A stretch of 64,000 nt of DNA from Halobacillus litoralis (GTDB lineage: Bacteria > Bacillota > Bacilli > Bacillales > Halobacillaceae): the NCBI RefSeq assembly GCF_009856355.1, contig NZ_WMEW01000007.1, forward strand, positions 1 to 64,000. The letters are read 5' to 3'. A program made the position numbers and the translations under genes. Below, in pieces: positions 14,516 through 23,323 of the stretch; positions within the stretch are counted from its first letter, which is position 1; every line of letters starts with the position of its first letter. The notes beneath the pieces are model-generated. The model was not told the origin of the DNA, did not search any database, and worked only from the letters and a program-made list of their open reading frames with translations.

Positions 14516-15070
14516 ATGAACACGTTACACCATGGATACTGGACATTTTTCGCCACCCGGAAAAAGAAATACACCGGCTGGTTCGTGTTTGGCAGCATCC
14601 TTCCAGACATCGTCTATTATGTCATGTTTCTATATTTGAGCGTTAGCAGAAGGGCCTGGGAGGTCGCGGATGATGAGAACCCGATGCAGTCGCTGTTTCG
14701 TCTCGTCCATGATCTATTTGAACATCCGGTCGTCTTCGTTCTGCGCCAAGCCGGCCATTCTGTTTTTGTATGGGCGGTGGTATTTGCTGTGCTGCTCGTT
14801 TGGAAGGGGAGGAAATTGAATGCATGGACGGCCCTTGCCTACGGCTGGCTCGGACATATCGTTCTGGACCTTCTCACCCATGTGGAGGATGCGGTTCCGA
14901 TGTTTTACCCAGTCAGCAGCTACACGTTCCGCGGACCTGTTTCCTACTGGGATGATGATTATCATGCTGCCGCCTTTTCCCTTGTCAATACGACACTGAT
15001 CGCCCTCTCACTGCTCTATATGCTTGTAAAAAAAGTGAAGGACAAACGTTCGTTCACAAAAAGTTCATGA
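14516..15070 (+). CDS. Membrane protein, YdjM/DUF457-like metal-dependent hydrolase family
   Basis: A 184-residue protein starting at ATG 14516 behind AAGGGAG. Near its start it has HHGYWTFFATR, then FGSILPDI, and later YGWLGHIVLDLLTH. These spaced His/Asp residues are typical of the membrane-bound putative metal hydrolases related to zinc phospholipase C (DUF457/YdjM group). Membrane segments are at about 20-40, 80-100, 105-125 and 150-172. Catalytic activity is unproven in the family. It is divergent from the dehalogenase gene and followed by the ctaA-like gene, with its own start region. Confidence 0.6.
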   Translation: MNTLHHGYWTFFATRKKKYTGWFVFGSILPDIVYYVMFLYLSVSRRAWEVADDENPMQSLFRLVHDLFEHPVVFVLRQAGHSVFVWAVVFAVLLVWKGRKLNAWTALAYGWLGHIVLDLLTHVEDAVPMFYPVSSYTFRGPVSYWDDDYHAAAFSLVNTTLIALSLLYMLVKKVKDKRSFTKSS

Positions 15071-15174
15071 GAGTTGGGTGCGCTTTCCTTTATCGAATCC
15101 GCTGTTTTCATGATATGATTTACATGTAATTCTTCTGTTACATGTCATGATCTAAATAGAGAAAGGGTAAGACG

Positions 15175-16065
15175 ATGAAGAAATTTTCTATTCTTACAAC
15201 GTTTGTCACGTTCCTCGCCCTTATACTCGGAAATCTCGTCGTTGCGACAGATTCCGGCGATGCTTGTGGAACGTCATGGCCGTTTTGTAATGACCGGATT
15301 ATCCCCGATTTCACGGATTATCACGTCATTATCGAATATTCCCACCGGTTGATGGTGCCGCTGCTTATTGTACTGACGGGCCTCAATGCGATAGGAGCCA
15401 TTTATAAGTACCGAAAACATAAATCTGTACTTGTTCTCGCTATTCTAAGCCTGGTCCTGCTTGTTCTTCAGTCCATTATTGGTGGATTGAATGTGCTGCT
15501 TGGAACCCCGCCTGGATTTACGACCTTTGATGTTACGTTCAGTCAACTCCTTTTAGTTGTCCTGGTGCTGTTGAGCTACAGTCTGCATGAGACGAAAATC
15601 GAGCTCGACAGAAGCCGCTGGTCTTCCATTGCGATGAGTTACCGGACGTTCCTGATCGGTTACGGGCTGTATGTGCTGCAGGTGATTTTAGGCGCCTTCT
15701 TCAAGCACAGTCGTGCCAGTAATGTGATGATGGACATCCCGGCGGTGGAGTATTTGATTACGAGTGAATCGGTGGCTAATGCCGTCTATTCGCTTCACTG
15801 GGTGGCGACGATCGTCATTATCGTAGCCGCTGTTTATTTTGTCATTTACGCCTCAAGGTTCAAGTATCATATCTCGTTGTCCTGGCTGTATTTGATTTCC
15901 ATTCTGATGAATGCGGCGGTTGGCTTTATCATTGTTGTAACAGGAAATGTCGTGCTGGCATCTTCGATCCACATGATCATTTCCACCGTGACGATGACGA
16001 TTGGCGCCTGTATCCTTGGCGGGTACTGGTTTAAACTACAGAAAAAATCCTTAACGGTAGAATAA
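15175..16065 (+). CDS. Divergent CtaA/Cox15-like protein (heme A synthase family)
   Basis: A 296-residue protein with eight predicted membrane helices, starting at ATG 15175. The first half keeps hallmarks of Bacillus heme A synthase: the Cys31/Cys38 pair (ACGTSWPFC) and Glu54-x-x-His57 (EYSHR). The His expected in the fourth helix (ALHFG in B. subtilis CtaA) is replaced in the FDVTFSQLLLV segment. The second half lacks the second Cys pair but keeps His in SLHWVA and SSIHM. It may therefore be a heme A synthase-like paralog rather than the main enzyme. No ctaB or oxidase genes adjoin. Confidence 0.75.
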   Translation: MKKFSILTTFVTFLALILGNLVVATDSGDACGTSWPFCNDRIIPDFTDYHVIIEYSHRLMVPLLIVLTGLNAIGAIYKYRKHKSVLVLAILSLVLLVLQSIIGGLNVLLGTPPGFTTFDVTFSQLLLVVLVLLSYSLHETKIELDRSRWSSIAMSYRTFLIGYGLYVLQVILGAFFKHSRASNVMMDIPAVEYLITSESVANAVYSLHWVATIVIIVAAVYFVIYASRFKYHISLSWLYLISILMNAAVGFIIVVTGNVVLASSIHMIISTVTMTIGACILGGYWFKLQKKSLTVE

Positions 16066-16099
16066 AAGCACGAGCGGATGTGTCCGCTCGTGCTTTTTT
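16064..16099. terminator. Bidirectional terminator
   Basis: A 15-bp stem, AAAAGCACGAGCGGA with its complement, with T-runs on both strands. It serves the ctaA-like gene and the convergent helicase gene. Confidence 0.85.
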
Positions 16100-16107
16100 A
16101 TGAGGAT

Positions 16108-19100
16108 CTATTGAAAAAGCTGCTGGATCTCTTCCTCGCTCAGTGATGTAAGCATGGATTCTCCAGGCTGGATGATCTGGTCGACGAGATCGCGTTTTTT
16201 CTGTTGGAGCTGATAAATCCTCTCCTCGATCGTTCCTTCAGATATCATGCGGATCACCTGGACGGCTTTCTCCTGACCGATCCGGTGGGCACGTCCGGCC
16301 GCCTGTTCCTCAATGGCCGGGTTCCACCACAGGTCATAGAGGATGACCGTATCAGCGCCTGTAAGGTTGAGCCCGGTACCGCCGGCCTTCAAGGAAATAA
16401 AGAAGGCATCTTTTTCACCGTTGTTGAAGGCTTCCACCATTTCCATCCGTTTTTCTGATTTTGTACTTCCATCCAAATAAAAAGCATCCAGACCGTTGTC
16501 GGTCAGTTCTTTATGCATGAGTGTCAGCATGCTGGAAAACTGGGAGAAGATCAGCATCCGGTGCCCGCCGGCTTTCATTTCTTCGGCCAGTTCTTTCAAC
16601 TGCTCCAGCTTTCCGGACTGTCCTTCGTAGTTTTCAAGGAACAGGGCGGGGTGGCAGCAGATCTGCCGGAGACGTGTAAGACCTGCAAGGATTTCCAGCT
16701 TTCCGCGCTGAATCCCTTTCGTTGCGATCGTTTCCTGGATATCGTTTTGGATTCGTTCTAAATAAGCCAGATACACCTCTTTTTGTTCACGGGTCAGCTC
16801 GGAGTATTGAACCGAATCTATTTTGTCCGGAAGTTCATCCAGCACTTCGGTCTTCATCCGCCTGAGAATGAACGGGCGTGTCATCTGTGAGATTTTTGCC
16901 GGTTTCAGCTGTGTGAACTTCTTTTTGCTGGTAAAGAAGCCGGGCATGATCGCGCGGAACAGTGACCACAGTTCCTGCAGGGAGTTTTCGATCGGCGTAC
17001 CGCTCAGGGCAAACCGGTGTCTCGCACGTAAGGACCGGACGGCAGAAGCTGTTTTAGTTGATTCGTTCTTGATTGCCTGCGATTCATCAAGCACCATGAC
17101 GTGAAAGTCGTTCCCCTTGTAATGCTCGATATCCTGCCGGAGCAGAGGATAGGAGGTGATCCAGACGTCCTTTCCTTGAGCCTGTTCGAAAGCATCCAGG
17201 CGTTCTGAAGGATCCCCGGTCATCACCTGCACCGTCAGGGAAGGCGCGAATTTTTCAAGCTCCTTTTTCCAGTTGTACACAAGGGAGGCCGGAGCGACGA
17301 TAACAGCTGGAGCGGTTAAGGAGCCCTCCTCCTTCTCATCAAGAATGTAGCAAATCGTTTGAAGCGTCTTTCCAAGCCCCATATCATCAGCAAGTACTCC
17401 CCCGAGTCCGTAATGGCTGAGCATTTTCATCCATCGGAAACCCGTCAGCTGATATGTTCTAAGGTCAGCCTGGAGATTCTCGGGTGGATCGATCTCAAAG
17501 GACTGAGGGGACCGGAGCCGTGTAACCAGTTCTTCGTAGCGGCCGCTGCGGTCGGCAAGGTTTGTGTCCAGCGTTTCATCCACCTCCAGACTTCGTGCGG
17601 CGGCAACCTGAAAGTGGTTGTCTTCCACATCGCCGGTGGTCAAGTTCAAGTCCTCCACCAGTCGCTGGAAGCGCTCGAATGAATCAGAAGTCAAGGACAT
17701 CAGCGCCCCATCTGATAAACGGTAATACTTTTTCCGTTCAATGACTGCTTTTAAAGCTTCCGTAACGTCATCCGTACTGATCCCTTCAATGGCAAAGCTG
17801 ATATCGAGCCAGCTGCCATTCGATTCGAGGTCAATAGACGCCTGCAGTTCATGCTGCTGATCGTCGAACAGCGAGCGGACAGCCGCGGATAAGAATACGT
17901 CGCTGTATTTCTTTAACGAAGGCAGATACTGATAAAGGAACGTTTCCAGTTCTTCTTCGTCCTCTAAATAAACCATCTCCCCGTCGAATTTGAATTCAGC
18001 GGATTCAATGATCTGCATAATGTTCTGCTCGGTTTCGAAGTCGCGCTGAACAATGGTCTGACCCGGGCGTTCCTGATCATTGAAAGGGTCGATCACGAGG
18101 TCCCCGTAATGAAATTTCACATCAATCGTTAATGTCCACTGCTGGAAATCAAGATACACCTCGGCTTTTAGTTCTTCCTGGTTGATCTTTTTCTGTGCGG
18201 ACGTGTCCAGGTTCACGTCGGCGATCGTTTCCAGTTCCGGCAGGACATAGGAGACAATCCCTTCCATATCATTATGGCTGATCGTATGGCTGCCGTTGGA
18301 GTTGTAGGGAAGGATGGAGTACAAAGTCCGGATCACTTCCTCTTTGTCACGGGCGACAGGATAGAAGCTTCCTTCTTTATAAAGCAGGTGGTAATCGGAT
18401 AAGTAATCATAATCCTTCAAATGATTCATATGCATGTGAAAATGCCCGCGCTCTTCCGATACATAAAACGTTAGTTCAGGAAAAGACTCTTCATATTGAA
18501 GCGGGCCGGCCTGGGTTCCCCGCTCAATAACCTCGGCCTCCTGCTTCTCCAGCAGCGGCAGGAGCTGGTGGACGAGGGCGGGGGAGATTTTCAGGATTTT
18601 CTGTTCGGCGGTGTTCCACTGCTGTTCAAAAAACTGTTCCTGCTCATAAGCCCTTTGAAGCAGCTGGAATACAGCCTGATCCTCCTCCGAAAACGTATGT
18701 TCAGCAGGATCGTATGTGAACGACTTAGTCAGGCGGTAGGGCTGCTGTTTTCGGATATACTCCAGGAGCTCCCGGATATTTTTAATGACATAGGGGTACT
18801 TCTCCCCGAGCTTTAATTCGATTCCGAGGCTCCGCGCTCCAAGAATGGATTGAATGTGGAGGGAATAGTGAACGCGCAGCGGTTTTTTCAGATCCATCCC
18901 CGTCCGGCTTTCCTGACGCTGACGGAAAGCTTCGAATAAACTGACCGCAAACATCCGGTCCTGGTTAGTCGTCCGGGGCGACCGGTTCCGGCCTTTTTCT
19001 GCCAGTTTCGGAGCGAGTTCCTCCAGTGCTTTTTCGCGGATTGCAATCAGTACCGCTGCGATGTGCTTACACGTATAATAGGTGGAGTAGGCGGCACATT

Positions 19101-19311
19101 CACATGTTGCTTCCACATCATCATCCTCAAAAAAGAAGACGCGTACTTCATAATCATGAGTACCCGCAACAACAGCGCGCCACGAATGGATGGCACTGTT
19201 ATGGGAGAGCCCGTAGACTTTGCCGGATTCATAATACTGCTTCCCTCGTGCATAGAAGGCTTCGCCGGTAATTTTCTTTATATCTTTCGGTTGTAATAAG
19301 TAGCTCTGCAT
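16108..19311 (-). CDS. SNF2 family helicase/translocase with SWIM zinc finger
   Basis: A protein of about 1067 residues. The frame is open to 19344, but the ATG at 19311 has the better spaced AAGGAT. A SWIM zinc finger (CECAAYSTYYTCKH) lies near residues 68-82. A long middle domain follows (the bacterial SNF2-associated region). The SNF2 ATPase starts near residue 600 with LADDMGLGKT (Walker A) and has DESQ as motif II. The helicase C part contains GGTGLNLTGAD and QAAGRAHRIGQ. It resembles B. subtilis YwqA and should be an ATP-driven double-strand DNA translocase; a role in repair or transcription is not established. Single gene. Confidence 0.9.
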   Translation of the reverse strand: MQSYLLQPKDIKKITGEAFYARGKQYYESGKVYGLSHNSAIHSWRAVVAGTHDYEVRVFFFEDDDVEATCECAAYSTYYTCKHIAAVLIAIREKALEELAPKLAEKGRNRSPRTTNQDRMFAVSLFEAFRQRQESRTGMDLKKPLRVHYSLHIQSILGARSLGIELKLGEKYPYVIKNIRELLEYIRKQQPYRLTKSFTYDPAEHTFSEEDQAVFQLLQRAYEQEQFFEQQWNTAEQKILKISPALVHQLLPLLEKQEAEVIERGTQAGPLQYEESFPELTFYVSEERGHFHMHMNHLKDYDYLSDYHLLYKEGSFYPVARDKEEVIRTLYSILPYNSNGSHTISHNDMEGIVSYVLPELETIADVNLDTSAQKKINQEELKAEVYLDFQQWTLTIDVKFHYGDLVIDPFNDQERPGQTIVQRDFETEQNIMQIIESAEFKFDGEMVYLEDEEELETFLYQYLPSLKKYSDVFLSAAVRSLFDDQQHELQASIDLESNGSWLDISFAIEGISTDDVTEALKAVIERKKYYRLSDGALMSLTSDSFERFQRLVEDLNLTTGDVEDNHFQVAAARSLEVDETLDTNLADRSGRYEELVTRLRSPQSFEIDPPENLQADLRTYQLTGFRWMKMLSHYGLGGVLADDMGLGKTLQTICYILDEKEEGSLTAPAVIVAPASLVYNWKKELEKFAPSLTVQVMTGDPSERLDAFEQAQGKDVWITSYPLLRQDIEHYKGNDFHVMVLDESQAIKNESTKTASAVRSLRARHRFALSGTPIENSLQELWSLFRAIMPGFFTSKKKFTQLKPAKISQMTRPFILRRMKTEVLDELPDKIDSVQYSELTREQKEVYLAYLERIQNDIQETIATKGIQRGKLEILAGLTRLRQICCHPALFLENYEGQSGKLEQLKELAEEMKAGGHRMLIFSQFSSMLTLMHKELTDNGLDAFYLDGSTKSEKRMEMVEAFNNGEKDAFFISLKAGGTGLNLTGADTVILYDLWWNPAIEEQAAGRAHRIGQEKAVQVIRMISEGTIEERIYQLQQKKRDLVDQIIQPGESMLTSLSEEEIQQLFQ

Positions 19312-19460
19312 ACTTGGCATCCTTACTCTCAGTTTTAGTTCCATTATAACAGGTTTAGGCTGTCCAGGAGAACGCTCCGGCCTTTGGAATCCTGTTCTGG
19401 TGATTGATTTTAATGGTTGGTTATGCTAACTTTCAATGTATCATATAAAAAATACGTGGA

Positions 19461-19489
19461 AGGCGCTTATAAGTCTGAGCGCTTTTTTT
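19461..19489 (+). terminator. Weak terminator-like hairpin before prfC
   Basis: GCGCT pairs with AGCGC around 19463-19482, followed by seven T. There is no plus-strand gene just before it, so it may be a leader element of prfC or a remnant. The rest of the gap 19312-19572 shows nothing coding. Confidence 0.4.
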
Positions 19490-19572
19490 ATGGAGTGAAT
19501 CAGACCATGTAGGACGTATATCCTTTCCACCCCATTCATATAGAAATTTTTAATACGACGGAGGATATCACG

Positions 19573-21162
19573 ATGAATGATATACAAAATGAAATGAAAA
19601 AACGCCGCACGTTTGCTATTATCTCCCACCCGGACGCCGGTAAAACGACGATGACGGAGAAAATGCTCCTGCTCGGTAACTTAATCCGCTCGGCGGGTAC
19701 AGTAAAAGGTAAAAAATCCGGAAAATTCGCTACATCCGACTGGATGGAAATTGAGAAACAGCGTGGAATTTCCGTCACATCCAGTGTGATGAACTTCCCT
19801 TATAAAGACTATCAGGTCAACATCCTCGATACACCGGGTCACGAAGACTTTAGTGAGGATACGTACCGGACACTGACGGCCGTAGACAGTGTGGTCATGG
19901 TCATCGATGGAACAAAAGGGATCGAGGCACAGACCTTGAAGCTGTTTAAAGTTTGTAAGATGCGTGGAATTCCGATCTTCACTTTCATTAACAAAATGGA
20001 CCGTGAAGGCCGTGAGCCGTTTGAGTTGATGGAAGAGATCGAAGAGACGCTGAACATCGAAACCTATCCAATGACATGGCCGGCGGGGATGGGCAAACGT
20101 TTCCTTGGTGTATTTGACCGCCAGAACGAGCAGTTCGTTCAATATACCGGGAATGAGGAAGAAGAATATATTCCTTACGCTGATCTTGACCAGCACCCTG
20201 AGCTGACCGAAAACGCAACGTATAAGGAAGCGGAAGAAGAAATGATGCTTGTCGATGAAGCGGGGGAAGATTTTGATATGGATAAAGTCCTGCGCGGTGA
20301 GCAGACCCCTGTCTTCTTCGGGAGTGCTCTCGCTCCGTTCGGCGTGGAGACGTTCTTCAACAGCTTTATTGATATGGCACCGGAACCGGCACCGAGGAAG
20401 TCAACGGAAGGCGTCGTTTCACCGGATCATGAAGAGTTCTCTGGATTCATCTTTAAAATCCAGGCCAATATGAACCCGCAGCACCGGGACCGTGTCGCTT
20501 TCGTAAGGATCTGCTCCGGTAAATTCGAGCGTGGCATGAACGTGACGCTTTCACGGACAGGGAAATCCTTCAAGCTCGCCCAGTCCCAGCAGTTTGTGGC
20601 TTCTTCAAGAGGAACCGTCGAGGAAGGCTATGCCGGAGATATCATCGGCATCTATGACCCGAACGTGTACCGGATCGGGGATACGATCGTTACAGGGAAA
20701 TCGAAGTTCCAATATGATGAACTGCCCCAGTTCCCGCCGGAAATCTTTAAGAAGGTGACCGCTAAAAACGTTATGAAATCCAAGCAGTTCCGCAAAGGGC
20801 TTGAACAGCTCGTGCAGGAAGGGGCGATCCAGCTGTTCAAACGCTATCGCTTTGAGGATTACATCATTGGAGCAGTCGGTGAACTTCAGTATGAAGTGTT
20901 CGAATACCGTATGAAAAATGAGTACAATGTCGATATCGAATTGACACAGCTCGGGGAAAGGATCCCGCGCTGGCTGAATGAAGACCAGGTGGATGAATCG
21001 TTGTTCGATGAACGGAACATGCTTGCTGAAGACCGTGAAGGCAATCCGCTTGTCCTGTTCAAAAACGACTTCTCACTCCGCTGGTTCAAGGACAAGAACC
21101 CGGATATCGAACTGACCGATCTATTTGAAGTGAACCAGTACAACCAGACATTCGAAAATTAA
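19573..21162 (+). CDS. prfC: Peptide chain release factor 3 (RF3)
   Basis: A 529-residue translational GTPase that recycles RF1/RF2 from the ribosome after peptide release. Start ATG 19573 behind CGGAGGA. G1 is SHPDAGKTT, the switch-II motif is [12 protein letters not shown], and G4 is NKMD. The protein has full RF3 length, and its EF-G-like domain II and C-terminal domain follow ([20 protein letters not shown]-type region). It differs from EF-G in lacking domain IV. B. subtilis has no RF3, whereas other Bacillales do, so this helps place the organism. Monocistronic with a terminator. Confidence 0.96.
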   Translation: MNDIQNEMKKRRTFAIISHPDAGKTTMTEKMLLLGNLIRSAGTVKGKKSGKFATSDWMEIEKQRGISVTSSVMNFPYKDYQVNILDTPGHEDFSEDTYRTLTAVDSVVMVIDGTKGIEAQTLKLFKVCKMRGIPIFTFINKMDREGREPFELMEEIEETLNIETYPMTWPAGMGKRFLGVFDRQNEQFVQYTGNEEEEYIPYADLDQHPELTENATYKEAEEEMMLVDEAGEDFDMDKVLRGEQTPVFFGSALAPFGVETFFNSFIDMAPEPAPRKSTEGVVSPDHEEFSGFIFKIQANMNPQHRDRVAFVRICSGKFERGMNVTLSRTGKSFKLAQSQQFVASSRGTVEEGYAGDIIGIYDPNVYRIGDTIVTGKSKFQYDELPQFPPEIFKKVTAKNVMKSKQFRKGLEQLVQEGAIQLFKRYRFEDYIIGAVGELQYEVFEYRMKNEYNVDIELTQLGERIPRWLNEDQVDESLFDERNMLAEDREGNPLVLFKNDFSLRWFKDKNPDIELTDLFEVNQYNQTFEN

Positions 21163-21165
21163 TCC

Positions 21166-21199
21166 AAAAGCACTCTGCGTTGAGCAGAGTGCTTTTTAT
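21166..21199 (+). terminator. Terminator of prfC
   Basis: AAAAGCACTCTGC pairs with GCAGAGTGCTTTT, T-run follows, 4 bp after the stop codon. Confidence 0.85.
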
Positions 21200-21254
21200 A
21201 TGGCTGAACGTGGGTATAATGAATGGTTAGAAAGATCTTTCGAGCATCCGGGAC

Positions 21255-21268
21255 CGAATGTTTGTTCG
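21255..21268 (+). promoter_or_regulatory. LexA (SOS) box upstream of uvrB
   Basis: CGAATGTTTGTTCG matches the Gram-positive SOS box CGAAC-N4-GTTCG with one mismatch. It lies 70 bp before the uvrB start, so DNA damage should induce uvrBA. Confidence 0.75.
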
Positions 21269-21337
21269 ATAGATGTTAGAATGATAAACTGATGTGGTAA
21301 ACTAAAGTGTAACTAGTAAGGAACGGAGGTTTTCGTC

Positions 21338-23317
21338 GTGGATGAGAAGTTTGAGTTAGTTTCGAAATTTTCCCCACAGGGAGATCAGCCGAAAGCCATT
21401 GAGAAAATGGTGGAGGGGATCCAGAGCGGGAAAAAGCACCAGACACTGCTGGGCGCAACAGGTACCGGAAAAACGTTTACGATGTCCAATGTCATTGCAC
21501 AGGTGAACAAACCGACCTTAATTATCGCCCATAACAAAACACTGGCTGGACAGCTGTACAGCGAATTCAAGGAGTTCTTTCCTAATAACGCTGTGGAGTA
21601 CTTTGTCAGCTATTATGATTATTATCAGCCGGAAGCATATGTACCCTCTTCCGACACCTTCATAGAAAAAGACGCGAGCATCAATGATGAAATCGATAAG
21701 CTCCGACATTCGGCGACCTCGGCCCTGTTCGAGCGGAATGATGTGATTATCGTTGCCAGTGTCTCCTGTATTTACGGCCTCGGTTCTCCAGAAGAATACC
21801 GGAGCCAGGTGCTTTCCATCCGTTCCGGCATGGAAAAAGACAGGGATCAGCTTCTCCGCGAACTTGTAGACATTCAATATGCCCGTAACGATATCGATTT
21901 TCAGCGCGGTACGTTCCGTGTGCGCGGCGATTCAGTGGAAATCATTCCTGCATCGAGAGAAGAACATGCCATTCGTGTGGAGTTTTTCGGAGACGAAATC
22001 GATCGGATCCGCGAGGTGGATGTGCTGACAGGTGAAGTGACCGGTGAACGGGAGCACGTGGCCATCTTCCCTGCTTCCCACTTCGTCACACGTGAAGAAA
22101 AGCTGAAAAAAGCCATTGCCAACATCGAAGCAGAAATGGAAGCGCGGGTAAAAGAACTGCGTGACCAGGAAAAGCTGCTGGAAGCCCAGCGTCTAGAGCA
22201 GCGGACGAACTATGACCTTGAAATGATGAGGGAGATGGGATTCTGTTCCGGTATCGAGAACTATTCCCGTCACCTGACATTCCGTGAAGAAGGGGCAACT
22301 CCTTATACACTGCTTGACTTCTTTCCCGACGACTTTTTAATTATGGTCGACGAATCGCACGTGACCCTTCCCCAGGTGAGAGGGATGTATAACGGGGACC
22401 GCGCCCGTAAGCAGGTGCTTGTCGATCACGGCTTCCGGCTTCCATCCGCTCTTGATAACCGTCCGCTCATGTTCCCTGAATTTGAGGAGCATATCAACCG
22501 CATTGCTTATGTATCGGCGACACCGGGTCCGTATGAGATTGAACATACCCCTGAAATGATTGAACAGATCATCCGGCCGACGGGGCTGCTTGATCCTGAA
22601 ATTGAAGTGCGCCCGATCCACGGCCAGATTGATGATCTTGTCGGGGAGATTCATAAGCGGAAAGATAAGGACGAGCGTGTACTTGTCACCACTTTGACGA
22701 AGAAAATGTCTGAGGATCTGACCGCTTACTTGAAGGACCTCGGTATCAAAGTAGCGTATCTCCACTCGGAGATTAAAACATTGGAACGGATTGAGATCAT
22801 CCGCGATCTGAGGGTCGGTAAATATGACGTTATTGTAGGAATCAACCTGCTCCGGGAGGGACTGGACATACCGGAAGTATCACTCGTGACCATTTTGGAT
22901 GCGGATAAGGAAGGCTTCCTGCGCTCCGACCGATCCCTGATTCAGACGATCGGCCGGGCGGCGCGTAATGAGAACGGCAGAGTCATCATGTACGCCGATA
23001 AGATGACCAAATCCATGCAGTATGCCATCGATGAAACGTACCGGCGCCGTGAAAAACAGATGGCTTACAATGAAGAGCACGGCATTACACCACAGACCAT
23101 TAAGAAAGATGTCCGTGATGTCATTAAGGCGACTGCCGTCGCTGAGGAAGATATCACCTATGAGACAGGCAAGAAGCCGTCAGAAATGACGAAGAAGGAA
23201 CGTCAGGAAATGATCGACAATATGGAAACAGAAATGAAGCAGGCTGCGCGTGATCTCGACTTTGAACGGGCCGCTGAGCTGCGCGACATTCTGCTGGAAT
23301 TAAAAGCGGAGGGATGA
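21338..23317 (+). CDS. uvrB: Excinuclease ABC subunit B
   Basis: A 659-residue DNA damage-verification helicase of nucleotide excision repair. GTG 21338 follows CGGAGG. Walker [11 protein letters not shown], the beta-hairpin region with [12 protein letters not shown], motif II ([10 protein letters not shown]), motif VI (QTIGRAARN) and the C-terminal UVR domain (about residues 620-655, for UvrC contact) are all present. The stop is 6 bp before the uvrA start region, so uvrB and uvrA form one SOS-controlled operon. Confidence 0.98.
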   Translation: MDEKFELVSKFSPQGDQPKAIEKMVEGIQSGKKHQTLLGATGTGKTFTMSNVIAQVNKPTLIIAHNKTLAGQLYSEFKEFFPNNAVEYFVSYYDYYQPEAYVPSSDTFIEKDASINDEIDKLRHSATSALFERNDVIIVASVSCIYGLGSPEEYRSQVLSIRSGMEKDRDQLLRELVDIQYARNDIDFQRGTFRVRGDSVEIIPASREEHAIRVEFFGDEIDRIREVDVLTGEVTGEREHVAIFPASHFVTREEKLKKAIANIEAEMEARVKELRDQEKLLEAQRLEQRTNYDLEMMREMGFCSGIENYSRHLTFREEGATPYTLLDFFPDDFLIMVDESHVTLPQVRGMYNGDRARKQVLVDHGFRLPSALDNRPLMFPEFEEHINRIAYVSATPGPYEIEHTPEMIEQIIRPTGLLDPEIEVRPIHGQIDDLVGEIHKRKDKDERVLVTTLTKKMSEDLTAYLKDLGIKVAYLHSEIKTLERIEIIRDLRVGKYDVIVGINLLREGLDIPEVSLVTILDADKEGFLRSDRSLIQTIGRAARNENGRVIMYADKMTKSMQYAIDETYRRREKQMAYNEEHGITPQTIKKDVRDVIKATAVAEEDITYETGKKPSEMTKKERQEMIDNMETEMKQAARDLDFERAAELRDILLELKAEG

Positions 23318-23323
23318 TGGAGT

